A DNA stretch of 64,000 bases from Apostichopus japonicus (GCF_037975245.1 NC_092576.1:29366611-29430610), one strand, 5' to 3'; positions 28,401 to 43,400 are shown, numbered from the stretch's first letter. Numbers and translations: made by a program. Notes: a model not told the origin generated them from the letters alone.

Positions 28401-31400
28401 CGATATCGCCAATATCGAACCAATATTGGCACCTGTAAAATTAGCAAAATTGAACCATAGTTCATAACTGATAATATTACTTCTTCAAAACAAACATATT
28501 TTGTTGGAGAAAACGTTTCAAATATTTTGACCTAGACACCAATCTCCATTCAGCAAAAACAGATTCCTGTTACCATCTTGATGAATAATATCATAACCTA
28601 ACGCCTGTGAATATGATGCTTTGGTAATGCATGGTTGCGCATCATTATGATTTTCTTCATCTGTGTATCCACAAAACAAACCATTCTACAGATCTAGTAA
28701 CTAAAATCAAAATTCTTTGCTCCAAATAGTTCAAAAGTTTCTGCACTGTCAACTGTAATATTCAGCTTTTAATTACCTGATGAAGCTTCTCCTCCAGATC
28801 TTTGATGGTCTTGTTCTGTGCTCCGTAGGCATTGTAATAGTAATCAAGGTTGTTCTTCATCACCTCATCATTAGGGTGAGCCTTCACAAATGTATACGCA
28901 GCACACTGGGCTTCATAGTACATTTGTTGCTAAATGGGAGCATAAAAACAAAACAACAAACACTAAGTCATTTATTAGCTTGACACGCAGCACATGGAGC
29001 ATCATAGTATCATTTGTTGCTAAATGGACAAAAAACAAACAAACAAACACTACTTCAAACATTAGCGTGAAACCAACAACCATACTGACATCATTAAACA
29101 CATCATATGAGAATTACCACCAGAGCATTTCTACACACAAACTTGAACACACAAGCTTTGGTACCTGTATATGACAGCCATCAAGCCTTCACAAATATAT
29201 CACACAGTCAAAGAACCCACAACCCTTTACATGTCAGCCAGTAAATATAGTCTTCCAGCAGCTTGTCCAGGCTGTTGTGGCAACTTTTCATAAGTCCACA
29301 AAACACAAGGTGACCTATGTAGTCTGAAAATATGACTTTAACAACATGGGAGAATGAAGGCAGATTCTGACTTCGACTCGCTCCAAATATTAAGAAAAAG
29401 ATGCCACCATTGAACTCCCCTTAGAAAGCATCTCGCCCCCCCTCCCTCCCTCCCTCCCTCCCCCAAAGCCATAAGATGTTATCTAACGTCAAGCTGGCTG
29501 GAGCAAAGTATAATATAGAGGAATATGGAGATGAGAAGGTTACATACTCCAGTATGTTGAAGTTCTGTCGGATTCATAGCGGATGAGTCAAAATTCTAAA
29601 CCTGTTGCCAAATGTTACAAATATATCCCTGTTTTTATGCCCTACAGTGACTATTGCACAGTAAGGTTAGTATCATCACTAACAGAAATTAAACACATCC
29701 TTCATGAACATTCTTGATCTTACAAACCCAGTTGATTACAGTAGTTTTTCACACCTACAGACATGTCTTGTAGGTCTGTAGATAAACTTGATGAACTGCG
29801 CATATCTTTCGTCTCAAGTTTGAATGTTAACGTCTGATAAGGAAGTGACCCAATTCCCTATGATGATATATCGAGTTGATACAATAAGCTCACAGCATAA
29901 TGAACATAGCATTATTATGTGTTGACTCTGGTCATTCAATATCAAAAATACCTTGGCAAGGTTTTTTCTTGGTTTTGAGATAAAATTTGATAGTGATACT
30001 AGTTTCAGCCTTCCCCTTTCATGTGTTTTATTCAGTTTTATTTCAACATGAAAGAAACATTCCCTAATGGCAAGGGGGGGGGGGGGGGGTTGGAGCAAAG
30101 TTGCATGGTTTTTAGTTTTGATTGTGTCCTATTTGGCAGGCGATGTGAATAGCAAGTGCCCTTACTGTATATTCTCCATTTGAAAAATGTTACCATCATT
30201 TGTGCGGGCATGTCCCACAAAAGTTCAAACAGGGATATTTGTAGCATATTCATTGAAAATTATTATCTAAACTGTTACCGTAATATTTCAATATTTCTAT
30301 ATAGCGCCATGGATTGGAAGTTGTCATTAGCCATTATTTATAAACAAGTCACAAGTGAAATCTGCTCTCTCCATTCTCAATTCTCATTGAAACCTCTCTA
30401 ATCATGTGTGGAGATACGTACGACATTTGGCTACGAAGCCAGGAAAAGGCCCTCTGTCTGGAAGTAATGGCCATCCAAGTGGATGTGAACAATATTTCAC
30501 AGTTTGATATTTCGGGAGTGACATCACCAGCTTGGCTGCAAGATGGAAAAGCTGGAGACGTGGGTTGGAGTTTTAACCTCTTTGAGTAAGGGGGTTGAAA
30601 AAGACGATCAAAAGAAGGCTCTTCTTATGCATTCAGCAAGCCCAGCAATACAAGAACCGACGAAACCATGAAGACCCCAGAGTACCAGAAGATCAAACTG
30701 ACAACGCAGGTACTACTGTAGTAATATGAATAAGCGCTGAGAACTTTGGATGTTCCCTACTGTACCTAAGACACATGTTTCAGAAAATGTCTCAAGGAGA
30801 GGGAGAATCAACTGATCAACTTGCAGCGAGGGCTAACTCGACAGGCAGCAAATTGCGATTATTTCAGATTCAAATGACGATGAAATAAGGGACCGACTTG
30901 TTATATATTTTTATATATTTTTATACTTTTATTATTTTTATATTTATATTTTTATTTTTATATATTTATATATTTATATATTTTAGTGACAAGTGCAAAT
31001 AAAAGAAGTTTGTGTGCAATATGTAGATCGTGTGCACACCACCCTAAGTATTATTAACGGCCGTGCATACCTTATGAAAGGCCATGTTTACCAATGTATT
31101 GTGTTTAATAATGTAATGAAAATAAAGTACTCAGACACACTCTGGCTGTTGACCACTAAAGACCGTCTCCGGGTACTTGATATCATGTCATTCTTGGAAC
31201 CTCCCAGGTCTCTTAACCTGTACACCTTTCCCAAGATATAAAACAACTTTTGTTCCCACAAAACGATAAATGCAAATCTTTAGAGTAACCACGCAGACTA
31301 CTGTACTGTCAAAAGGGGCAAACGAAACTCTGCAATCGGCACATAAACATGGTGTGACCTTTGGAGGCAGTTGGCGTGCAGTTTCACACATGGAAGGCAA

Positions 31401-34400
31401 GCCCTGCCCCTCAGGAGACGACATGATTGGCTACAGCGTTAGCAATCATCAAGACAACCGATGCGAAACGAGGACAGGCAGTGAAAGGTAGAAGGAAATC
31501 AGTGCAACAAGTTGCTATCGCTGGGGTGGCGAAGGTCATTTGGCAAAAGACTAATTGTCCAGCAAGAGGAAAAACATGTAAGAAATTTGAATTTATCGTA
31601 CATTTTGCTTCAATGGTAGGTAAATCTGGTTATAATGGCAGCGATGGTAATGCTGACCAATCGTCACATAGGGCATCTTGAAAAGGAAGAAGTTGGGGGC
31701 GTATTGAGAATAGAAGCAACACAACAGTTTTGTGGGAACAAGAAGATACACGTTCATTATCCGTTCTTGAGGGTGACTAAGCAGAACAAGCGGAAGGAGT
31801 CATTGACATCATAGCCAGTCGAGTGAATATAAATATGGTCATCAACTCTGGTGCTACATGTAACATTGTTGACCAAGAATACATGGACGAAATTAAAGGC
31901 AAGTAAGATAAAGTGTACCTCTCAAAGAATAGATAAGAAATGGGGAGGACCAGAGAACATTCAATTTAATTGGTAAGTTTACCACAGATGTACTGTAGCG
32001 GCAAGAGGTGTGAGAGCCGAAAGGGTTGAATTCAAGTATTAAACAGCAAAGGCCCATCTCTCTTGGGTAAAACATCAACCTATGCAAGTGAGGGTTCTGA
32101 TGGGGCATGGAGTGTGCACTTTTAACACACAACCAAACCAAGAGCTAAGCTTAAGTAAACCTTGATCCAGTTCCCCGGATATTTTAAAGGGTAAGCCCGA
32201 TTTTAGTGGTACCAAAACCCTCAGGGGACATTAGCTAGGCTAATGAGGCCATAATAATGATTTCCAATTCCGACTGTTGATGGGGTCATACACAACTTGA
32301 ATAGCAGTACGATTTCTAGTAAGTTAAATCTAAAATGTGGGTTTCACCAAATCGCATGAACAGTCAAGGCCAATAACCACATTTGCCATCCACAGTGGCC
32401 AATACAAATTTTTTGAACAAAAATTTCAGTTTCAGGTTTCAAAGTTTCAATTTCATGTATTTCAGTTTCAGGCTTTCAGAATCAGATTCATTGTCTTTGC
32501 CTGTTTTCTATGAAGAAATTTATTTTAAAAGTCATTAATTATTAGAAAAATATTATTCAAATATATTTTGAACCGACTGACATAGGTCACCACGCACCCT
32601 CTCTCCCTTCCGAATTTACCATTCCGAAGGAAAACGCGTGTCTTTCGAGCTCCGTTTTCTCTAACGCCAAACTGAGTTTTGCTTGCTGGAATCCGGCTTC
32701 TCTTGAACGACGAAGGTTCTTGACAAAGTTTACAACAGGATTTTCCAAGTTTCCGCTAAGTATCCTTTTGTTTTCGGCAGTTTTTCTGCCTCTTTTAACA
32801 ACTAGGATCTCGCCTCATTTTTGCATTACGGTACCTCACACGTGTATGGGTTGTGCGAGACACCTGTACACTGCACTTACGTGTGGTACCGCTAAGACCT
32901 ATTCACGTATTTTCCGTTGATTTTTACTTGTCTAGGTCCTTTTCCCCCGTGTTCTCTTTACCCTTGGAGTTCCACGGGAAGTACTTGGGGGGGATTTTAC
33001 AGCCTCCCGGGAGCTCCCTTTGGAGCTCTTGTTTTGTTTCAGAAAACTCTGTGTAGGTCACGTTATTCAAACCGCTCTTTTCGCGGTTTTCGTATTATTT
33101 TTTTCTCCCGACTTATTCTCCTCCTACAATTCAGGATGTCTAAGGACGGGAGGACTTCAATCAAATGTGCAACGAGGAATCTGTCCTCTATCGCTCCGGA
33201 CCCAGATGCTTTGGAGGTTCAGGCCTCTGAAGCATTTTCAGAACTCGGGGACCGCCTCGAAGACTTCGAGGGCGACCGGTTCCCCGAAACAGAATCGGAA
33301 GAGGAGGTGGAACCGCGGGGTACTACCCTACCACCCGACCTCATCGCGAAAGTCACGAACATTTTCAAGCAACGGTTGGGGTTAGAGGACTCCCCAGCCA
33401 GACCCTCGGCCCCAAAGTCATCGTCGAAACTGCGCTCGACTAACGAGGCGCCGGAGGACGATTCCACCTCCATCCCTGTAGACCAGCTCTGCTTCGAACG
33501 GGTGGAATTTCTACAGAAACAACGGAGGTGGACAGCCTTCCCTGCAAAGCAGGACAAAGCACTCTGTGTGCCGGAGGATACTTGGAAGAACCTCTTCCAC
33601 CCGCCTTCGATCCCGCGGGACGCGACTGACAGCCTTCAGGTGGAACAAGGTTAGACGGGTGGGAATTTTAAGGACCCACACCGTAAGCGACTCGAAAATA
33701 CACTGTTCGAGCTCGACCAGTCGTCCCGAGTTGGGATGAAATTCGCGTCAACCTTCCTTCTGGCAGCTGAAGTCCTCATGCGACATCACCAAACCAGTGA
33801 GTTTTGGTGTATTCAGCCCTACTGTAGCTAGGGGCCTAGGCCCAACGTAGGTAGCCTAGCCTAAATGGGCTGACCAACGGTTAGCCACTGCCTAGGCATG
33901 CTACACTTAACGTTAGGTGTAGGCAGTGATTAAGAATATGAAAGGATGGAACAGTTGGCCCCAAATTTTTGAATCTTTTGCAAGTTTTCAGGGTTTTTTT
34001 CAAGAATTTTGCTCAACAAAGAACTATATTTATTGTATTGGAGACAGCAGAACAGCCACCTACGCCAATAAAAACTTGCCACAGGATTCAACACCCTTCA
34101 ACGCTGCTAAATTCAGTTACTCATATGTCAAGTATGTGTGTGTGAGAAAAAAGGAAATACAGCAAAGGGATTCGCCCAAATCAAAGGTTTGTTTAATGAC
34201 CCCCTGGGATGGGTGCATCATTTGCATCCTTGAGTCTTGACACACCCCTGCATAGTATATTTACTAAGCTGAATATTGCTTATTTTTGACACACCTAAAT
34301 TTTATTTTCTGATGCACGAAATGGAGAAAATGACTGCATGTCTTTATGACGCACATACACTGTGTAATACTAATAGTAATACTACGTTCCAATATTTGCT

Positions 34401-37400
34401 TTTATACCACATTTCATAGGGAAATACAACTTACAAGTGACGCACCCATTTGTTATAGCGTGACGGACCATTAGTGTACTTTGACGCACCCCTGCGTCCA
34501 GATTTGACTGGACATGACGCACCAATTGGTCCTGTGGTCTGTCATACAATTGACAAGTGCATTAATCATTCATCATAATCTAGACTCTTGACTCATTAAC
34601 ATATAGGGCACGCTACCATTGATTTTCATATCGGTACTTTGCGATAGGCTGCATAGGAAAAACCTAAAATTGTGCCGATTTTTGCTTTTTTTTTAACAAG
34701 AGCCCAAGGGCACTGAGGTTCCTTGCTTGGGGTATATGACAATACACATAATATTATCAAGCAAGATTGGGCTCAAATAGTCCAAGTAATTGTGGTCCTA
34801 CATGTACCCATAAAGTAACCAACACTATAGCCAACACTTTTGTGATCACAAAATGTGATCGGATTTTTGATCGAAAGGCACTTTTGAGATCTAAATATGG
34901 CGTCGAAAATGTAAGAAATATAAGGTCACCTACAAGCGGGTCAACAGATATGATAACATTGGTGACCTCAGATGACATGACCTTTAAGTTTGAAAATGTT
35001 CCACCACCCCATTCACAACTTGTCCCAAATTATCAACCGTGTCACACCTTGGCATTGGGATTTAATTGCATTAAATGTCTACATACATACATAACTTCAC
35101 ACACAAAAGGTCACCCGTACAGTAGGTCAACCAATTGACATTTTTGATCGGTGAGACCTAAATAGAGCATCAAAACTGTACAAATTCAAACATTTTTTCT
35201 TTGCCCATTTTCTCCCCCCCCCCCAAAATACTAGTTTTTTAACATTAGCTGACCTTTGGTGACCTTGGATCACATGACCGTTAAGTTTGAAAATATTCCC
35301 CTATACCATTCGCAACTTGTCCAAAAAAATCAACCTTGTCACACCTTGGCACTGGGAGTTATTGCATTAAATGTCTGAAAATTAACTTTGACCTCGTATA
35401 ACTTCACACACAAAGCTCATCCAGGGGTCAACCCATTGACATTTATGATCAGAAGGTACCTTTAACATCTGAAAATAGCATCGAAACTGTAAAAATCCAC
35501 AAAACACGAAAAGGTCACCAGAGGTCAAATTGAGGTCAAGGGTCACCCAGATGTGGGTGGACAATTGGATTACATAGAAGCAACTCCCAACCCTAACTGA
35601 CAATTCGTTCTCAAGTTATCGCAAAAATACTAGTTTTTTCTCATTAATTGACCTTTGGTGACCTTGGATCACATGACCGTTAAGTTTGAAAATATTCCCC
35701 TATACCATTTGCAACTTGTCCAAAAATATCAACCGTGTCACACCTTGGAACTGGGAGTCATTGCATTAAATGTCTGAAAATTAACTTTGACCTCGTATAA
35801 CTTCGCACACGAAGGTCACACGCGTGTCAACCCATTGACATTTTTGATCGGAAGGTACCTTTGGTATCCAAATCTAGCATCAAAACCAAACATTTTCTTT
35901 TTTGCTCGTTTCCTCCCAAAATAAGCACATTTTTTCTAATGTGACCTTTGACCTTGGTTTCAGATGTAGTTTGATCTCCTGATTCCAAAAAACAAAACGA
36001 CAAGTCTGTACAACCATCCTAACTCTGGGCGAAAAACTTTGACCCCATATAACTTCGCACATAAAGGTCACACGGGGTCAACCTATTGACATTTATGATC
36101 AGAAGGTACCTTTGACATCTGAAAATAGCATCAAAACTTTAAAAATCCCCAAAAACATGTAAAGGTCACCAGAGGTCAAATTGAGGTCAAGGGTCACCCA
36201 GATGCGGGTCGACAATTGGAATACATTGAAGCAACTCCCAACCCTAACGGACATTTTGCTCTCAAGTTATCGCAAAAATAGTTGTTTTTTAACATTAATT
36301 GACCTTTGGTGGCCTTGGATCACATGACCGTTAAGTTTCAAAATGTTCCCCTAACCAGTTCACAACTTGTTCCAAAATATCAACCATGTCGCACATTGGC
36401 ACTGGGAGTTATTGCAGTTTTAATATTTTGGGTTTTTGGCCTCTAACTGACCTTTGGTGACCTTCACAGGTACCAAAAACAATAGGGCACACCTTCTCAC
36501 TATGGCGGATCTATATACCAAGTTTGAGTTAAGTCCAACTTTCCCTTGTTGAGTTACAGTGTACCCAAGCAAGTGTCACAGATGCACACACAGACGCACA
36601 CACAGACACACACACACACACACACACACGCCAACCTGACTACATACAGTAGGTTCCTTTTGCTAAAGCAAGGAACCAAAAACTATTCACACCGCTGGTC
36701 ATGAAACTCTTAGAAATGGCAAGATAAATTCCTTTTACACATGTATATTCCCTGCACAACTATATATTCAAAACTTTCATCTGTCTAAGCAAAAATGAGG
36801 AACATCCAAGACACTTTTTGAAGGCCCTCTAGAGATGAAGTACCAGTCGTTTTTGAATAGCAAAATCAAGTTCAATTCAGTTTACTTCATTCAATGAAAA
36901 TTAAATCTGAACTGTAGGTTTAAATTATGTCGTAGTATAAATAATTGCTGCTTTTATACCATTTATTAATTATCTATATCAATAAATACATCTACATGCA
37001 AACAAAAGACTGGAACTTCATTTTTAAGTCCTTCAAAAAGTGTCTCAGATTTTCCAAGCAGGAAGCAGGGGGGGTCTTCAAATCATGGAATTCTCAGGGG
37101 GAATCCGATTGCCAAAACCCGAATCTGATCTTCGCTCCATCCAAACCTGATCGACAAGAGCCCCATGTCAATTCCAAATTCGATCTTCAAATTGATCAAG
37201 AATGCCCCCAGCCCTCCCATTAATCCCATTCCAAATCCTATCATCAACCTGCCTCTTCCATGCAGTGGGTGGGGCTTAAAGTGAAAATCATGAAATGGAC
37301 ATATTTTGGCAACCGAATGTCCATTGTTTTTTTCATATTGTTATCTCACTTGGAACACGGGTAGCCCTTGAATAGCAAATTGTTTGTGGTAACAATGTCA

Positions 37401-40400
37401 TGCATATTAATGAGTGAGCAGGGCTTTAAGTGCTTTTCTTTAAATGGTCATAATTTGACAGTCAAGTGTTCCATTTGTTTTTGTATACAATGTGAAAACA
37501 GCAGCACTGGAACCACATAACCTTTTGGTTATTGTATTACCATTTTATCATATTTAACAACAACAAAATTTCTTCTGCTCTTTTTAGTTCTGCCTTCTAT
37601 TTCAAAGAACATTCCAAATTCGAACTTCAAATTGATCAAGAATGCCCCCAGCCCTCCCATTAATCCCATTCCAAATCCTATCATCAACCTGCCTCTTCCA
37701 TGCAGTGGGTGGGGCTTAAAGTGAAAATCATGAAATGGACATATTTTGGCAACCGAATGTCCATTGTTTTTTTCATATTGTTATCTCACTTGGAACACGG
37801 GTAGCCCTTGAATAGCAAATTGTTTGTGGTAACAATGTCATGCATATTAATGAGTGAGCAGGGCTTTAAGTGCTTTTCTTTAAATGGTCATAATTTGACA
37901 GTCAAGTGTTCCATTTGTTTTTGTATACAATGTGAAAACAGCAGCACTGGAACCACATAACCTTTTGGTTATTGTATTACCATTTTATCATATTTAACAA
38001 CAACAAAATTTCTTCTGCTCTTTTTAGTTCTGCCTTCTATTTCAAAGAACATTAACTTTCTTTTTCTCAGAAATTTCAAAACTGGTTGCAAGTCATTCAT
38101 TCATCTCGCTGCTGACAGAGTAAAAGACAAGCTTGTTGTTGTTTCTTGTGAGTTTGAACACACGCATGAGACGAGTGAAGAACACTATCAGCGATATCCA
38201 GAAAGCAGAAGACTGTCTGAAGAGAGAAAGGAAATAGTAGGTACTTTATCTGCATTATCTGTGGCTCCCGCTGATATCTGCCAACATATAGCCAAACTGC
38301 ATGGTAAGATACTGACAGTTCAAGATATTCAGAATGTAAGAAATGAGGGGAAAACAAAACATGAACTGAACAGCATTCTGGAAGTTTTAGAAGAGTTTAG
38401 CCAGGATCATGAAGAGAATACTGTGGTACTGAAGACAAGCAGTGATGGAGAGCTCCAGGAAATATTTCATTCTCCAAAGTGTGGAACACAAACAATGTCA
38501 TGTGAAATTCCCAGAGTTGATTCACATGGATGGAACCTACAGGGTTAATAAAAGGAAGTTCTGCCTATATATACAGCTCTGGTGGACGATGGCAATGGAC
38601 ATGTTGTTCCCGTCGGGTATGCACTATTGAAGATCAGTCGAAAGAAAGTATCGCATTTTTTCTGAAGACTCTAAAAGATTCAAATGAGGGCATGACCAGA
38701 GCAAGAACATTTATTATCGACAAAGATTTTACTGAAATAGCAGTTTTGAGTGAATTATTTCCTGTGGCCAACATTCAACTTTGCCTTTTCCATGTGCTTA
38801 AAACTTTTCGCCTGGCAATTAATAAATTGGCAACAACAGAAGATGTAAAGCAGACAATAAGGACTTGCATACAGTCTATTGTTTATGCCAACTATGAGGA
38901 GACATTTGACCAGTCAGTGAAGAATATGGAGGAAGTTGCCACAGCTGACTTTATTAAGTACTTTCAGATGTAAAGCAGACAATTAGGACTTGCATACAGT
39001 CTATTGTTTAATTTGTTTATGCCAACTATGAGGAGACATTTGACCAGTCAGTGAAGAATATGGAGGAAGTTGCCACATCTGACTTTATTAAGTACTTTCA
39101 GATGTAAAGCAGACAATTAGGACTTGCATACAGTCTATTGTTTATGCCAACTATGAGGAGACATTTGACCAGTCAGTGAAGAATATGGAGGAAGTTGCCA
39201 CAGCTGACTTTATTAAGTACTTTCAGATGTAAAGCAGACAATTAGGACTTGCATTCAGTCTATTGTTTATGCCAACTATGAGGAGACATTTGACCAGTCA
39301 GTGAAGAATATGGAGGAAGTTGCCACAGCTGACTTTATTAAGTACTTTCAGATGTAAAGCAGACAATTAGGACTTGCATACAGTCTATTGTTTATGCCAA
39401 CTATGAGGAGACATTTGACCAGTCAGTGAAGAATATGGAGGAAGTTGCCACAGCTGACTTTATTAAGTACTTTCAGATGTAAAGCAGACAATTAGGACTT
39501 GCATTCAGTCTATTGTTTATGCCAACTATGAGGAGACATTTGACCAGTCAGTGAAGAATATGGAGGAAGTTGCCACATCTGACTTTATTAAGTACTTTCA
39601 GATGTAAAGCAGACAATAAGGACTTGCATACAGTCTATTGTTAATGCCAACTATGAGGAGACATTTAACCAGTCAGTGAAGAATATGGAGGAAGTTGCCA
39701 CAGCTGACTTTAGTACTTTCATAACAATTGGAGCGGTTGTGTTTAGCTTTGGGCCGCTTTCAAAACAAAATCGTACCAGAACCTGTTGTTGTAAAGAAAA
39801 AGGATGGCTCAATTAGGCTCTGCATTGATTATAGGAAACTGAACCAAGATACAGTTAAAGATTCATATTCCTTGCCACGTATTGAAGAATCATTAGATGC
39901 TTTGAAGGGGGCTAAGTGGTTCAGTTCATTAGATCTTCAATCAGGTTACTGGCAGATTGAGGTGGCAGAGAAAGATATACCAAAAACTGCTTTCACAACA
40001 CCAATGGGGTTTTACGAATGCAACCGTATGCCTTTTGGTTTGACAAATGCACCTGCAACATTCCAGAGGCTCATGGAGCATTGTGTGGGTGACATGAACT
40101 ATAAGAAATGTCTTGTTTATCTGGATGATGTTATCATTTTCTCACAGACATTTGAAGAACACCTAGAACGGTTATCAGCTGTTTTGAAACGCTTGACTGA
40201 CTTTGGCCTGAAACTTAAGCCATCGAAGTGCAACCTCCTTCAAAATAGTATCACCTATTTGGGGCATGTAGTTTCCGAACATGGAGTAGAGACTGATCCT
40301 GAAAAAATCCAGGCAGTCAAATCGTGGCCTGTGCCACAGAATGTCAAACAATTGAGGTCATTCTTAGGTTTCACTGGGTATTATCGTAGGTTTGTAGAGG

Positions 40401-43400
40401 GGTACGCCAATATTGCAGCCCCACTCCATGGGCTCACTGGTAACAGACCAAAACAACAAAGAGGAAAGCGTATGCACACTACAAAAGAACCAAAATGGCA
40501 ATGGGGTGTGGAACACCAAGAAGCATTTGAGAAACTAGTAGAGAAACTAACAAGACCCCCAATTTTAGGATATGCGGATTATGAAATCCCATTCGAACTG
40601 CATACCGATGCCAGCCTAGGTGGACTCGGGGCAGCTTTGTACCAAATCCAGGAGGGAAAGAAAAGGGTTATTGCCTATGGCAGCCGTTGCTTGAGAAAAG
40701 GAGAGCGAAATTACCCTGCTCATAAGTTAGAATTTCTTGCCCTAAAGTGGGCAGTAACAGAAAAATTTAAGGATTACTTGTACGGCAGGGAGTTTACTGT
40801 ACTGACTGATAACAATCCCCTTACTTATGTGCTTAGTACAGCCAAATTAGATGCAACTGGTCATAGATGGTTAGCTGCACTTGGTGCATATAACTTCAAG
40901 ATAAACTATAGGGCAGGAGTTAAGAATGGTGATGCTGATGGACTTTCTAGGATGTTCATTGATGAACAAAGCAATGTCAACAACAGTATTACAGAAGTGG
41001 CACCTGAGGCTATACAGGCAATATGTAGTTTTCATAGAGTGGATCTTGATTACACCCACACACAGTCAATTTATTGGCCTGTTGTAGAAGCTGTAGCAAT
41101 GGGACAAGGGGCAGTACCTGATGTATTATTAGATAGTGTTGATGACTCCTCCTTCCCAGGTGTTACACCTAAGGAATGGCAGGAGCATCAGGGGTTAGAC
41201 CCAGTGATTGCTCGGGTATTACATTACTTGACGACTGGGAGATGTCCCAATAAGGCAGAACGTAGGGAAGAGATTAATGAAACTCTACATCTCCTTAGGG
41301 ATTGGAAACGTCTTAGTATCCAGGGTGGTGTTTTATACAGGAAAAAGGGAAACAATCCTGTATCCTACCAGTTGGTCTTACCCTCCACCTACCATGAGAA
41401 AGCGTTATATTTGTTACATGATGACATGGGTCATCTGGGATTAGAACGTACTCTTCAGTTTGCCCGGGAACGGTTTTACTGGCCAGGTATGGCAAAAGAT
41501 ATTGAAAACTATGTTAAGAATTGTGACAGGTGCCTACGGAGAAAAGCTACTCAGCCTCCATATCACAAAGCACCTCTTGTAAACATTAGTACCACTGAAC
41601 CAATGGAACTAATTTGTATGGATTATTTATCTTTGGAAGAGTCTAAGGGAGGTTATTCAAGTGTTCTTGTATTGACCGACCACTTCACAAGATATGCACA
41701 AGCGTTCCCAACTAGGAACCAAACAGCCCAAACCACAGCCAAAATTCTATTTGAAAATTTTATAGTCCACTATGGTTTCCCAGCAAGATTGCATTCCGAT
41801 CAAGGTAGGAATTTTGAATCCTCAGTTATAAAACACCTTTGTCAAATGGCTGGAATTGTCAAATCCAGGACAACACCATATCACCCCCAGGGAAATGGAC
41901 AGTGTGAGCGTTTTAATCGTACACTGTTGTCTATGTTAGGAACTCTCCCTGAGGAGAAGAAGGCTGATTGGAAATCCTATGTGGCACCGCTTGTTCATGC
42001 TTATAACTGTTCACAAAACGATGCAACAGGCTTTTCACCTTATTACCTTATGTTTGGGAGGCATCCACGGTTACCCGTTGATCTCTACTTAGGGGTAGAG
42101 ACCCCTTCTAGTGAAGCTAGAACTTGTAAAGACTATGCTAATTCTCTTAAGGAAAAGTTAGAACATGCCTACAAGCTTGCTTCAGAGAAAGCACAGGGCG
42201 AGGGAAATAGTAATGCCAGACGTTATAACAAGCAGTTACGTGAAATGCAGTTACGTCCAGGGGATAGAGTCCTCGTGAAGAAAGTAGCATTTCAAGGGAA
42301 ACATAAGCTTGCAGATAGGTGGGAGAAAGAGGTGTATAGAATTGTACGAAGGCTAGGGGAAGACATGCCAGTCTATGTTGTAAGGCCTGAGGGAAATTCC
42401 CCTCGTACTGAAAGAACCCTCCACAGGAATCTTTTGCTGCCTTTACAGTCCCTTCCCAGACCTAGGTTAACACCCCAACCTGCTCCCCGTACCAGGGAGG
42501 GTACGCACAGAAAGGTGGTTTCTAGATCCTCTGATCTGATAGAGGAAGTGCCTCACAGTATTGAGGAAGAAGAAACTCCTCTGTGGGCTATAGGGTATGA
42601 ACCGACACATGAGAATCAGATTAAGACTTGTCCATCTATTAACTTTAATCCAGAAGCCCCAGTATTTATTCCTCACCAGGAAAAGCTACCATTCGTGGAG
42701 GAGTACCCAAACTTCCCCTCTGAGATAGTTAGTGTCCTGGGTATTAGGGATGAAGAGCTGCCTCTGTCCCAGTCAGAAGAGGAAGACTCTTTAAGCAGCT
42801 CACTGGAGCAAAGTAAGCAGATAGTTGCAGATGAGAGAGTTGAAAGTGAACCTCTTGAGGGGGATGTAAGTTATGTACCTGATGCGAGCCTAGCTCCACA
42901 GGAGGCTGTTGTCATATCTACTGAAAACAAAGCTGATGATGAACTTATAGAGTCTGATACTGATGATGCTAAACAGTATGACGATGAAACTTGTAAATAT
43001 GTTAGAAGGTCTAGTAGGAAAACCAAAGAGATTGACAGATGGGCATATTCTCATCAGGCTACTACTGTTCGTGAGGATAAACTACCTTGGCAACATCAAG
43101 TAGATTATATATTAATGGTGAAAGAGAAGTTGGCACATATGTCACCTGATGATCCTTATGTCAAGTTAATACTAAATGTTATGCAAAATGGATAATTCCA
43201 TTTCTGGTGTGTATGTAATATTACAGGCATCTAAGTTTCTGTTGTGCATTGGAATCCATTCAAGTGCTGAGTTGAGTTTAATTCCTACGTATATTTTGTT
43301 TACTGTTTTTCTTTTATGCATGTATTAATTTTATTATTTGTTTTGCTGTAAATCCGTTTTGAGGATATATTCATGTGAACATCGGGACGATGTTATGTTC

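Noticed and set aside
38841-39722. CRISPR array
   Set aside because: Units are directly adjacent 125-bp copies of coding sequence without unique spacers, in an animal genome.
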